From contig JAIYAA010000035.1 of the NCBI GenBank assembly GCA_027489295.1, forward strand, positions 1 through 37,536: a stretch of DNA of 37,536 nucleotides, written 5' to 3'. Positions 8,703-16,562 of this stretch are shown here, in pieces. The notes below the pieces were generated by a model. It had not been told where the DNA came from, made no database searches, and was given only the letters and a program-made list of their open reading frames with translations. The translations under genes were made by a program, and so were the position numbers. Source of the stretch: Sphingomonadales bacterium (GTDB taxonomy: Bacteria > Pseudomonadota > Alphaproteobacteria > Sphingomonadales > Sphingomonadaceae). Each line of letters begins with the position of its first letter. Position 1 is the first letter of the stretch.

Positions 8703-10034
8703 TCAGGGTGCCGGCGAGACGGCGATGCCCGCCTCGATGAAGCTGCGCAGCTTGTTGCGCATCGTCCGCACCGAAATGCCGAGGATGTTCGACGCCGAGG
8801 TGCGGTTGCCGTGGCAGCGCTCCAGCGTCTGCAGGATCAGCTCGCGCTCCACCTCTTCTACCGTGCGCCCGACCAGGCTGTTGATGTCGAGCGAGTTCGC
8901 ATCGGCATTGAGGTCGGCGAGGGGCGTGCCGTCAGCACGCACCAGGTCGCCCGGGGTGATCGCGGCGCCGCGGCCGAGCAGGATGGCGCGGTGCACCGTC
9001 TCGTCCAGCTCGCGGATGTTGCCCGGCCAGCTGTAGCGCTGGAGCAGCGCCAGCGCCTCGTCGGTGAAGGCGCGTGCGGGCACGCCGTCGACTTCGGCAT
9101 GGCGCTTGGCGAAATAGCGGGCGAGGGCGAGAATGTCCTCGCCGCGGGCGCGCAAGGGCGGCACCTCGACGCGGACCAGCCCCAGCCGCACCAGCAGATC
9201 GGCGCGGAACGTGCCGCTGTCGACCAGCGCGTCGAGGTTGAGGCTCGACGTCGCGATCAGCCGCGCGTTGAACGGGATCAGATCGTTGCCGGCCAGGCGA
9301 CGGAACTGTTGCTTCTGCAGCACGTCGTGCAGCTTGGCCTGCAGCGCGGGCGAGAGCATGCCCACCTCGCGCAGCAGCACCGTGCCGTGCCCGGCCTTTT
9401 CCAGCCGGCCGATGCGGCGGGCGACCGCGCCGGGGAAGGCGCCGGCCTCATGGCCGAACAGCTCGGATTCGATCACGTCGGGCGCGACGCCGGCGCATTC
9501 GGCGACCAGCATCGGCTGCGGGCGGCCCGAGGCGTCGTGCACCGCGCGCGCCATCATTTCCTTGCCGCTGCCCTTCTCGCCGGTGATCAGCACCGGGGCG
9601 CCGCTTGGCGCGACGCCGGCCGCCAGCGACAGCGCACGGGCAAGCGCCGGGTGACCGCCGATCCAGGCAGGCGCCTTGCGCTCGACGACCGAGGCGATCG
9701 CCGCAGCGATCAGCTCGCGCTGCGGGGGGAGGGGCACATAGTCGCGGGCACCGGCGCGGATCGCCGCCACCGCGCGCTCGGCGGGGGCGTCGATGCCGCA
9801 AGCGAGCACGGCGATGGTGAAGCGCTCGCTGCGGATGCTCGCCATGAAGCCGGCGATGTCGGCCTCGACGTCGATCATCACCAGATCGGCGCCGCCTTCG
9901 CGCAGCTGGATCAGGCCGTCGGCGGGCGTATCGGCCATCGCCACCTCGGCGCCGGCGCTGCGCGCGAGTTCGGCGGCGAGGCGGAACTCGCTTCCCGGCG
10001 CGCCGATCAGGAGCATGCGGATCGCGCTGTTCAT
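8703..10034 (-). CDS. flbD: FlbD-type flagellar regulator with degenerate sigma-54 activation motifs
   Basis: In Caulobacter, FlbD activates late sigma-54 flagellar promoters and represses fliF. This 443-residue protein has the same plan. Residues 1-120 form an atypical receiver without the usual acidic pair at its start. Residues about 125-360 form the AAA+ domain. A Fis-type helix-turn-helix (CHGNRTSASNILGISVRTMR) closes it. Walker A is intact (GEKGSGKE), as are ESELFGHE and the FRADLLVRL arginine-finger region. The sigma-54 contact loop reads GAFPGA instead of GAFTGA (residues 198-203, codons 9443-9426). The Walker B motif reads LLRE with Arg222 where Asp is expected (codon 9371-9369). The sensor I Asn is replaced by Ser (ATSS). 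Such a protein should bind DNA but is unlikely to drive sigma-54 open complexes. It overlaps the fliN stop as TGATG. Confidence 0.9.
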   Translation of the reverse strand: MNSAIRMLLIGAPGSEFRLAAELARSAGAEVAMADTPADGLIQLREGGADLVMIDVEADIAGFMASIRSERFTIAVLACGIDAPAERAVAAIRAGARDYVPLPPQRELIAAAIASVVERKAPAWIGGHPALARALSLAAGVAPSGAPVLITGEKGSGKEMMARAVHDASGRPQPMLVAECAGVAPDVIESELFGHEAGAFPGAVARRIGRLEKAGHGTVLLREVGMLSPALQAKLHDVLQKQQFRRLAGNDLIPFNARLIATSSLNLDALVDSGTFRADLLVRLGLVRVEVPPLRARGEDILALARYFAKRHAEVDGVPARAFTDEALALLQRYSWPGNIRELDETVHRAILLGRGAAITPGDLVRADGTPLADLNADANSLDINSLVGRTVEEVERELILQTLERCHGNRTSASNILGISVRTMRNKLRSFIEAGIAVSPAP

Positions 10035-10393
10035 CAGCGGTCGGGCCGCACGATTTCGGTGAGCGTGACGCCCAGCGCGTTATCGATCAGCACGACTTCG
10101 CCGCGGGCGATCAGCCGGTCGTTGACGAAGATGTCCACCGGTTCGCCGACCCGGCGATCCAGCTCGAGCACCGTGCCCGAGCAGAGCGCCAGCAGATCGC
10201 CGATCGGCATCCGCGCGCGGCCGAGCACCGCCTGCACCTTCACCGGAACGTCGTGCACCGCTTCCAGGCCCGCCGCGGCGGCATGGGGGTCGGGGGCGCT
10301 GCCGGGCAGCTCAAAATCCTCGAAATCGGGAGCGGGGGCCGGCTGGGGCTCGGGGCCGTCCGACGGGATGATGTCGTGGGGATCGATCGTCAT
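10034..10393 (-). CDS. fliN: Motor switch protein FliN
   Basis: FliN lies at the bottom of the C ring and is involved in switching and in docking the FliH-FliI export complex. The 119-residue product has an acidic, Pro-rich lead of about 45 residues. The SpoA domain follows: VPVKVQAVLGRARMPIGDLL, SGTVLELDRRVGEPVDIFV, ending ARGEVVLIDNALGVTLTEIV. This is the standard FliN pattern. It starts 11 bases after fliF and couples directly to flbD. FliM is not in the window. Identification is certain. Confidence 0.95.
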   Translation of the reverse strand: MTIDPHDIIPSDGPEPQPAPAPDFEDFELPGSAPDPHAAAAGLEAVHDVPVKVQAVLGRARMPIGDLLALCSGTVLELDRRVGEPVDIFVNDRLIARGEVVLIDNALGVTLTEIVRPDR

Positions 10394-10404
10394 CTGCTAA
10401 AATC

Positions 10405-12024
10405 CTATGCGTTCATCCACTGGCGGATCACCGAGGCCGCCTCGGGCGGGCTCGCGGCGATGGCCGATCCGATCCGCTTCAGGGCGGACAGCTTGATCCG
10501 CCCATCCACCTGGGCGAGGGCGATTTCCTGATCGAGCAGCGGCGTATCGGTGGCGCCCATCTGCTCGAGCTGTTGCAATGCGTCGGGGTCGCCGTCTGCT
10601 GCGCGCGCGGTGAGCAGGCGCATTTCCTCGCTCTGCTGCTGGGCTTCGAGCGCGGTCATCTGCGGCTCGATCGGCAGCGGCTCGGGCTTGGGCTTGAGCA
10701 TGCGCAGCGCAAGCAGGCCGACGCCGGCGATCAGGGCAAGCTGGAGGAAGGTCCAGATCTTGTCCATCGGCAGCTTGGAGAAGATGTTCTCCTTGGCCTC
10801 GTCCACCGGCACGGCCGAGAAGGGCATGCTTTCCACCACCACGCTGTCGCCGCGCTGCGTGTCGATGCCGGTGGCATTTTCGACCAGGCGCTGCAGGCGC
10901 TGGATCTGGTCGGCCGGCAGGCCCTTGGGACCGCCATCGACCATCACCGCGATGGTGAGTCGGGTGACCTTGCCGGGCGCGCGGACCGTGACGGTGCGGG
11001 TCGAGCTGTTCGAATAGGTCGTGTCTTCCGAGGTCTGGTTGCTGGCCGACTGGCGCGAGCTGCCGGGGGTAGCCGGGTTGGCCTTGGCATCGGGCAACTG
11101 GTTGGAGACCGAGGTGGTCTGCGGACCCGCGTCGTTTTCCTTGTTCTGGTCGCCGGTCTCGACGCTTACCTGGCGCGCGACGACCTGCTTGTCGGGATCG
11201 AAGACATTGGCTTCCTCGCGCGTCTGGTCGCGATCGATCTGGGCGGAGACTTCGGCGCGGACCTTGCCTTCGCCGACGATCGGCTGGAGCAGCGCCTCGA
11301 TCTCGTCGCGCAGCTTGCCCTCTACCGCCTGCTGGCGCTCGTCGGCGTCGGCGGCACCTGCGGTATCGGGGTCGCCGGCGCGGGCGAGCAGCGCGCCGGT
11401 CTGGTCGACGACCGAAACCGAGTCGGGCGAAAGCTCGGGCACCGAGGACGAAACGAGATAGCGGATCGAGGCGATCTGCTCCGATCCCATATGGCCCTTG
11501 GTCTTCACCGTCACCGCAGCAGTCGCCTTGCGGCTTTCGGCCGCGAACATGGCGCGCTCGGGCATCACGATATGGACGCGGGCGGCGGTGACGTTCTGGA
11601 TGGTCTGGATCGACTTGGCGAGCTCGCCCTCGATCGCGCGGGTCTCGTTCATCTTGGCGCGGCTGGCGGAAACGCCGAAGGGCTGTTCCGCGTCGAGCAC
11701 CTCATAGCCGATCTTGCCGCCCAGCTTCTCGCTGGCCATGCTCATGCGCAGTTCGGCGAGCTTGTCTTCCGGCGCCATGATCGCGGTGCCGTCGGCGGAA
11801 AGCGTGTAGGGGACGTTCTGGGCCTTCAGCTTCTCGGTGATCGTCGATGCCGCGGCGGGATCGAGATCGGTGTAGAGATAGCCCATGTTCGACTTGGAGC
11901 TGCTCATCGCCACCACGGTCAGTGCCGCGAGCAGGGCGAACGCCACACCGCCCATCATCGCGAGCCGCTTGGTGCCGAGTTGCGTCACCAGATTCTTGAT
12001 CGCTTCCAAAGCAGCCCCATGCAC
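10405..12024 (-). CDS. fliF: MS-ring protein FliF
   Basis: FliF forms the MS ring in the inner membrane, the base on which rod and switch assemble. The 539-residue product has an N-terminal membrane segment (residues about 20-40, LAMMGGVAFALLAALTVVAM). The ring-building motifs include SNMGYLYTDLDPAAASTITE and ARVHIVMPERAMFA, and a long Ser/Asn-rich periplasmic loop follows. The second membrane segment (IWTFLQLALIAGVGLLALRM) lies near residue 450. The cytoplasmic tail ends ASVIRQWMNA, the FliG-binding helix. It heads the operon fliF-fliN-flbD-flhA. Unusually, fliG and fliH are not next to it but 4 kb away at 17603-15902. A TATAAA element lies 35 bases upstream of the start. Identification is certain. 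Confidence 0.98.
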   Translation of the reverse strand: MHGAALEAIKNLVTQLGTKRLAMMGGVAFALLAALTVVAMSSSKSNMGYLYTDLDPAAASTITEKLKAQNVPYTLSADGTAIMAPEDKLAELRMSMASEKLGGKIGYEVLDAEQPFGVSASRAKMNETRAIEGELAKSIQTIQNVTAARVHIVMPERAMFAAESRKATAAVTVKTKGHMGSEQIASIRYLVSSSVPELSPDSVSVVDQTGALLARAGDPDTAGAADADERQQAVEGKLRDEIEALLQPIVGEGKVRAEVSAQIDRDQTREEANVFDPDKQVVARQVSVETGDQNKENDAGPQTTSVSNQLPDAKANPATPGSSRQSASNQTSEDTTYSNSSTRTVTVRAPGKVTRLTIAVMVDGGPKGLPADQIQRLQRLVENATGIDTQRGDSVVVESMPFSAVPVDEAKENIFSKLPMDKIWTFLQLALIAGVGLLALRMLKPKPEPLPIEPQMTALEAQQQSEEMRLLTARAADGDPDALQQLEQMGATDTPLLDQEIALAQVDGRIKLSALKRIGSAIAASPPEAASVIRQWMNA

Positions 12025-12057
12025 TAGCTACGGGGCGCGGAATGCCCCTGGTTGTTA

Positions 12058-12071
12058 GCTTTATAGAAAGG
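12058..12071 (-). promoter_or_regulatory. TATAAA element upstream of fliF
   Basis: The minus strand reads CCCTTTCTATAAAG, with TATAAA at 12065-12060, 35 bases before the fliF start. CCCGGCAGAAAC lies upstream at 12096-12085 (minus) and includes the inverted repeat GGCAG-TTT-CTGCC (12081-12093). In Caulobacter, FlbD binds an ftr site at the fliF promoter; this could be its counterpart, but that is inference. Confidence 0.42.
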
Positions 12072-12203
12072 GCCTGGGACGGCAGTTTCTGCCGGGTGGG
12101 AATTTTTTGCCTAGCAGCGGCGCCTGCGCCGTGCGTGGGTAGGGGTGAACCAATCGGCAGGACGGTCGTTTGCGCGCCAGCGCTGGGTGACGAGGGGGAC
12201 GGA

Positions 12204-12971
12204 ATGGAAACGAACAGGCGCGGCTTCGTCGCCGGACTCGCGACGTTGCTGCTGTTGCCGCAGGCTGCCGCGGCCGCCGATGTGGGAGGCGGCGTGGTCA
12301 GCCTGACCTATGACGACGGGCTGTCCTCGCAGCTCGACGTGGCGGTGCCGGCGCTGGAGCAGCGCGGGCTGCGCGGTACCTTCTATGTGACGTGGGACAA
12401 TATCGTCGACCGCGCGGACGCATGGGCGATGCTGCCGGCGCGCGGGCACGAACTGGGCGCGCATACCGTGCACCACCCGTGCAATCTCGGCCCGCTCGAT
12501 GCGCGGCGCTATGCCGATCGCGAATTCCGCCCGCTCGAGGCCTGGCTCGATCGCGTCGCCGGGCCGGATCGGGCGCGCGACTTCGCCTATCCGTGCGACG
12601 TCACCAATCTCGGCCCCGGGACTGCCAACGTCCAGCGCGCACGGTTCGAGACCATGTTGCGCAGGCTGGGCATCCGCAGCGCGCGCAACAGCGAAGGTCC
12701 GCCCAATCCGGCCGCCTGGGTGCGCGCGCACCCGTTCCGCCTGCAGGCGCTGGCCGTTGGCTACGACGCCCAGCCGCTCGACGTGTTCAATTATCTGCAG
12801 CGCGCGCGGCACGAACGGCGCTGGGCCATCCTGGTGTTCCACCAGGTGGGCGAGGGTCCGGAGACCGACGGTGCCGTGTCGGCCGCGCAGCACGATGCGC
12901 TGCTCGACATGGTGCTGGCGAGCGGGCTGGCCGCGCGGACGGTGGGCGATCAGCTCCGGCGCCTCGGCTGA
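12204..12971 (+). CDS. Secreted polysaccharide deacetylase (NodB-like)
   Basis: NodB-family enzymes remove N- or O-acetyl groups from glycans, usually with a bound metal ion. The ATG at 12204 is chosen over the frame's earlier start because GAGGGGGA lies just upstream and it gives a clean twin-arginine-type signal (NRRGFVAGLATLLLLPQAAAA, residues 4-24). The 255-residue product shows NodB motif 1 TYDDG (Asp37, Asp38), the metal-binding motif 2 HTVHH (His87, His91) and the motif 3 region RDFAYPCD. A late HQVGEG sits where the catalytic-base His motif is expected. It points away from fliF and is followed 121 bases later by a lipoprotein gene. The substrate is unknown; an envelope or capsule glycan is likely. 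Family call is strong. Confidence 0.87.
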   Translation: METNRRGFVAGLATLLLLPQAAAAADVGGGVVSLTYDDGLSSQLDVAVPALEQRGLRGTFYVTWDNIVDRADAWAMLPARGHELGAHTVHHPCNLGPLDARRYADREFRPLEAWLDRVAGPDRARDFAYPCDVTNLGPGTANVQRARFETMLRRLGIRSARNSEGPPNPAAWVRAHPFRLQALAVGYDAQPLDVFNYLQRARHERRWAILVFHQVGEGPETDGAVSAAQHDALLDMVLASGLAARTVGDQLRRLG

Positions 12972-13031
12972 ACGGGCGACGGCATCCGAAACCGCCGATG
13001 CGCGTTTGACCGCCGATGAACGGCCGCCCCA

Positions 13032-13055
13032 GCCCCGGTTCAGCCTGACCGGGGC
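13032..13055 (+). repeat. 8-bp hairpin between deacetylase and lipoprotein genes
   Basis: GCCCCGGT (13032-13039) and ACCGGGGC (13048-13055) pair around TCAGCCTG, 38 bases before the lipoprotein start. No T run follows. It lies in the leader of the lipoprotein gene and could affect its expression; the function is not shown. Confidence 0.4.
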
Positions 13056-13092
13056 AGAACGTCGGCAACGGGGCGGGAATCGAGGAGCTGTC

Positions 13093-14691
13093 ATGTCGGA
13101 TGTCTGGAAACGCCCTGCCATGGTCACGGCCAGCGTGATCGCGATGGCGCTGGCCGGTTGCTCCCCCTCGGGGACCACCGCCGACCAGTCGGCCAGCAAT
13201 GCCGCGATGGCGAACATGAGCGCGGCCCTGCCCGCCCTGCCGGCGGCGGTGCCGTTGCAGCCGGGCGCGGCAACGACGCTGGCCGCGGCGCCGCCCGTCC
13301 AGGCCTTGCCGGCCACGCGACAGGTGCGGGTTGCGCAGGTCGCCCGGCGCAGCGACGCCTATGCCTATCTCGATCGCGCCCAGGGCGTGGCGAACGCGAT
13401 CGGCGATGCGCCACCCGATTACGCCTATGACGACGGCCGGGTCTCGCCCTGGGTGTGGCAGACCAGCCTGGGCGACAGCCGCTATGCCGAACCGATCGAC
13501 GGCGGCTACCGCTATTATTATTACCAGCCGGGATCGGCTTCGCCCTATCTCGTCCGCGATCCCAACTACAGCTATGCCTATTCGGGCGACGATCTCGTCG
13601 CGGTCTATGACGCGGGCGGCGATCTGCTGCCGACGGACGCCTATCGCGGCCGGGTCGATACCGCATCGCGCTATTACGACCGTGCCGGCTATCTGTACCG
13701 CCTGTCGCGCGAGCGCGAGCATCGCGGCGTGGTTGCCGCCAACTGGGCAGCGCGCCGCGCCGAAGTCGCCGCCGCCAACGCGCAATGGGCGGAAGCGCAG
13801 GCGCGTCAGGCCGAATGGCAGGCCTATCGCCAAGCCCATGCCGCGCAGGAACAGGCTGCCTGGCAGCAGGAGCGCGCCCGCCGCGCGGTCGTGGCGCAGC
13901 GCTTTGATGCCTGGCAGCAGCAGGGTTTCCGCAACGCACCGCCGCAGCCGGTAGCCTATCTGCCGCCGGCCCCGCCGCCGCAGCCGCGCCGTGGCTGGAT
14001 GCCCAACTGGTTCGGCGGCGATGCCGCGCGGCAGGCAGAGGCGCAGCAACAGGCGGCGCAGCGCGAGGTCCAGCAACGCGCGCAGATCGACCAGCGCGCC
14101 GCCGAGCAGCAGCGCCAACAGCAGCTGGCGCAACAGCAGCAGCGGCTGGCCCAGCAACAGCAGGTCCAGCAGCGGGCAGCCCTGCAGCAGGCGCAGCGTC
14201 AGCTGGCCGAGCAGCAGGCGCGCCAGCGGGCTGCGCAACAGCAACAGCAGCAACAGGCCCAGCAGCGTGCGCGCCAGCAGGCGGCGCAGCAGCAGCGGCT
14301 TGCGGAGCAACAGGCACAGGCGCAGCGCGCCCAGCAGGCTGTCCAAGCAGCAGCGCAGCAGCGTGCACGCGCCCAGCAGACTCAGCAAAAGCAGCAGGCA
14401 CAGCGCGTGCAGCAGGCCCAGCAGAAGCAACAGGCGCAACAGCGCGCGGCCGAACAGCAGGCGCGCCAGCGCACCGTGCAGCAGCAGCAGGCGCAGGCCC
14501 GCCAGCAGGCTGCCGCCAAGGCAGAGGCGCAGCAGCGCCAGGCCGAGGTGCGTGCCGCCGCGCAGCAGAAGGCCGCGCAGGCCCAGCAACAGCGGGCACA
14601 GGCGGCGGCGCGGGCAGACCAGCCCCGTCTGCGGCCGCAGCCGCCCCAGCAGCGGCCCGAGCAACACGCGCGCGAACCGCACCAAGGCTGA
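13093..14691 (+). CDS. Large Gln/Ala-rich lipoprotein of unknown function
   Basis: The ATG at 13093 follows GAGGAGC and begins a lipoprotein signal, MVTASVIAMALAGC, with the lipidated cysteine at residue 23. Earlier in-frame starts belong to a chance frame over the deacetylase gene. The product is 532 residues. Residues 24-100 are Ala/Pro-rich. Residues about 100-230 form a Tyr-rich region (YRYYYYQPGSASPYLVRDPN, YDRAGYLYRLSRERE). From about residue 230 to the end, after a short Pro-rich bridge, it is almost only Gln, Ala and Arg, probably a long charged helix or coiled coil. I do not recognise the family. It may span the periplasm or bind peptidoglycan or envelope glycans next to the deacetylase. 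A hairpin terminator follows at 14707. Confidence 0.75.
   Translation: MSDVWKRPAMVTASVIAMALAGCSPSGTTADQSASNAAMANMSAALPALPAAVPLQPGAATTLAAAPPVQALPATRQVRVAQVARRSDAYAYLDRAQGVANAIGDAPPDYAYDDGRVSPWVWQTSLGDSRYAEPIDGGYRYYYYQPGSASPYLVRDPNYSYAYSGDDLVAVYDAGGDLLPTDAYRGRVDTASRYYDRAGYLYRLSREREHRGVVAANWAARRAEVAAANAQWAEAQARQAEWQAYRQAHAAQEQAAWQQERARRAVVAQRFDAWQQQGFRNAPPQPVAYLPPAPPPQPRRGWMPNWFGGDAARQAEAQQQAAQREVQQRAQIDQRAAEQQRQQQLAQQQQRLAQQQQVQQRAALQQAQRQLAEQQARQRAAQQQQQQQAQQRARQQAAQQQRLAEQQAQAQRAQQAVQAAAQQRARAQQTQQKQQAQRVQQAQQKQQAQQRAAEQQARQRTVQQQQAQARQQAAAKAEAQQRQAEVRAAAQQKAAQAQQQRAQAAARADQPRLRPQPPQQRPEQHAREPHQG
14031..14660 (+). repeat. CAG/GCG-rich low-complexity coding tract
   Basis: About 630 bases are built mostly of CAG, CAA, GCG, GCC and CGC codons, giving runs such as AQQQQRLAQQQQVQQRAA in the lipoprotein. 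The repeat units vary in length and sequence, so it is low complexity and not an exact tandem array. Such tracts can change length by slippage or recombination. Confidence 0.7.
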
Positions 14692-14706
14692 GCCCTCAAG
14701 AGCTAG

Positions 14707-14734
14707 GGGCCGCTCCGCAGGGAAGCGGCCCTTT
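14707..14734 (+). terminator. Hairpin terminator after the lipoprotein gene
   Basis: GGGCCGCT (14707-14714) pairs with AGCGGCCC (14724-14731) around CCGCAGGGA, followed by TTT. It lies between two convergent genes and may serve the lipoprotein message; the T run is short. Confidence 0.6.
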
Positions 14735-14739
14735 CCCGG

Positions 14740-15834
14740 TCAGGCGTCGATCGTTAGATCCTCCACCGCACGGGGCTCGTGCATCGGACAGCCATTGAAC
14801 CGGCCGCGATAGTCGGCGGAGAACTTGTACGGTGCCTTGCGGGCGCGGTTGACGCCGCCAAGCGGCTGGTGCGCCGCCAGCCCATGCCACGGCGCGAACG
14901 AAAGACGGTCTTCGATCCGGTCGCTCTCGCCCGTGACCCATCCCTTTTGCGGTTCGACGTGCAGGGTCGCGACGGTGCGGTAGGGGCTGGCATCCTCGTC
15001 CCACGCGACCGAGGCATCCTCGACCGGCATCATCTCCAGATCAGTGCACAGCTGCACGCGGAATTCCCAGGTGCCGCCTTGCTCGACCAGCAGTTCGTTC
15101 AGCGCCTCGCGGATCGCGTCCGGACGGCCGGTGGCATTGATCGTCTCGTCGGCGAAGTCCTTGATCGCCGAGACCGGCACCAGCTGGAACTTCGCGATAT
15201 GGTCACCGTAGCGATAGGGCGTCTGGCTGAAATAGGTGGCGCCCAGCGGATGCACCGGCTTGGCGCCGCCCAGGGTGCTGAGCAGCGCCGACTTGCCGCC
15301 GACCGCCTCCAGCGCTGCCTCGAAGCTGCGCAGGACCGCGGAAAGCAGCTTCTTGGCGCCCTCCGCCTTGTCGGTGGTGGCGGCGAGCAGCTTGAGGTTG
15401 GACAGGAACTTCTTGGGGTCGGCTGCCGCGAAGGCGGGGGCGTTCGCCATCACGAAATCCTGGGTGGTGTCCCCCTCGCTACCGGGCAGGCGCTCGCCCT
15501 CGACGCCCAGCACCTTCACCGCGAGGCCGCGCGGCAGACGGATCGAATCGTCGAGGATGTCGCCGGCATTGGTCGAGAAGCGCAGGATCGCGGGATAGCT
15601 GCCGGCGGCGGCGAACAGGCCCTGTGCCAGCTCCGGTGGCAGACCGTCTGCGATCGTCAGCGTGCCGCGGGCGATGCCGTGGCCCTTGGCGTGCACCGAC
15701 CGCACGGCGTGTTGATAGTCGTGCGAGGTGGTGTCGAGGATCTTCTCGAACTGCGCCTTCAGCCCGGCGACGGTTTCCGCCTCGTCGGGCTGCGGCTGTT
15801 CGACGGACGGCGAAAAGCGGACGGGCTGCGGCAT
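14740..15834 (-). CDS. Catalase-family heme protein
   Basis: This belongs to the small catalase-related group. Members may be peroxidases or catalases, and some have other heme functions. The ATG at 15834 is preferred because GAAGGGA lies 8 bases upstream; the ATG two codons earlier is too close to it, and the longer form would need TTG. The 364-residue product is shorter than classical catalases (about 480 or more). It has the distal-His motif SVHAKGHG (His48), the RFSTNAGDILDDSIRLPRGL block, the TQDFVMANAPAF block with the distal Asn region, and RKAPY, which fits the R-x-x-x-Y proximal tyrosine pattern. It is convergent with the lipoprotein gene and ends 67 bases before the fliH stop begins on its own upstream side. 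It has no evident flagellar role. Activity cannot be judged from sequence. Confidence 0.85.
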   Translation of the reverse strand: MPQPVRFSPSVEQPQPDEAETVAGLKAQFEKILDTTSHDYQHAVRSVHAKGHGIARGTLTIADGLPPELAQGLFAAAGSYPAILRFSTNAGDILDDSIRLPRGLAVKVLGVEGERLPGSEGDTTQDFVMANAPAFAAADPKKFLSNLKLLAATTDKAEGAKKLLSAVLRSFEAALEAVGGKSALLSTLGGAKPVHPLGATYFSQTPYRYGDHIAKFQLVPVSAIKDFADETINATGRPDAIREALNELLVEQGGTWEFRVQLCTDLEMMPVEDASVAWDEDASPYRTVATLHVEPQKGWVTGESDRIEDRLSFAPWHGLAAHQPLGGVNRARKAPYKFSADYRGRFNGCPMHEPRAVEDLTIDA

Positions 15835-15901
15835 GATCATTTCCCTTCGAGTTGCGAAGGAGATCAACCGATTGTGGCACCTGCCGTTCCGCCGTTCCGG
15901 C

Positions 15902-16549
15902 TCAATGGATCAGCAGGCTCTCCAGCTCCGCCGCCACCGCGTCGCGGCGCGCCTGCGCGTTCAGCGTCAGGCCGCCTTCGTCCCAGTTGATCAGCGCATC
16001 GCCCATCGCCAGCGTCGCGTCGGGCGCGACGGTAAGGCTCAGCTTGCGGCGGTCCTTGGCCTGGCGATCGGCGATCTTGGCCTCGATGTCTTCCACCAGA
16101 TCGGGATGGACGCGCACCTGCAGTTCGGTGCCGCGCGCGACCTGGCCGAGCACCCGGCCGATCGCCGCATCGATCGCATCGCCCGGCGCGCGTTCGATCG
16201 CGCGGGCGGCGATGTGATCGGCGGCGGCGAGCGCAACTTCGGTGGCCTCGCTGGTCACCCGCTCGGCGATTTCGGTGAACTGGGCGTCGATCACCTCGAT
16301 GCCCGCGTGCAGCGCGTCCACCGCGCTGAGCAGCGCGACCTCGCGTTCGCTGCGTGCCTGGGCAAGCCCGGCCTCGAAGCCCTCGGCGCGGGCCCTGGCG
16401 ATCACCGCCTCCTGGTCCGACTTGAGCAGCGCGACTTCGGCGCGCAGCGCGGCGAGTTCGATCAGCGCGTCCTCGTCGACCAGCTTCTTTTCGGAAACCG
16501 GGGCCGAAAACACGCGGTCGAAGGCGAAACGTTCGACATGGATGCTCAT
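15902..16549 (-). CDS. fliH: Flagellar export ATPase regulator FliH (FlbE)
   Basis: FliH binds the FliI ATPase and links it to FliN at the export gate. The 215-residue product begins with a short lead and then a long helix (DALIELAALRAEVALLKSDQ, VIARARAEGFEAGLAQARSE) with the AxxxG-type repeats typical of FliH. The C-terminal domain resembles the V/F-ATPase peripheral stalk (ELQVRVHPDLVEDIEAKIAD, GDALINWDEGGLTLNAQARR). It follows fliG after 13 bases, the normal fliG-fliH order. The homologue in Caulobacter is called FlbE. fliI is not in the window. Sequence similarity in this family is low, but the pattern plus position makes the call firm. Confidence 0.9.
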   Translation of the reverse strand: MSIHVERFAFDRVFSAPVSEKKLVDEDALIELAALRAEVALLKSDQEAVIARARAEGFEAGLAQARSEREVALLSAVDALHAGIEVIDAQFTEIAERVTSEATEVALAAADHIAARAIERAPGDAIDAAIGRVLGQVARGTELQVRVHPDLVEDIEAKIADRQAKDRRKLSLTVAPDATLAMGDALINWDEGGLTLNAQARRDAVAAELESLLIH

Positions 16550-16562
16550 GCTGCCATGCTCC

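Noticed and set aside
6532..9036. 834-residue open frame on the plus strand over fliK, flhA and flbD
   Set aside because: It is antisense to three certain genes and its translation is Arg, His, Gly and Asp rich without any domain. Long antisense frames are common in GC-rich DNA.
12499..13092. N-terminal extension of the lipoprotein frame
   Set aside because: It overlaps the deacetylase gene in another frame. The ATG at 13093 with GAGGAGC and a lipoprotein signal is clearly the start.
14031..14660. Possible tandem repeat array or CRISPR
   Set aside because: The units are irregular and in frame with a coding sequence, and there are no spacers. It is low-complexity protein coding.
15835..15867. 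Longer N terminus for the catalase-like gene
   Set aside because: It needs TTG with no ribosome site. GAAGGGA fits the ATG at 15834.
15875..15890. TGGCAC resembling a sigma-54 -24 box
   Set aside because: The matching GC at -12 is absent (GTTCC instead of TTGC) at the right spacing.
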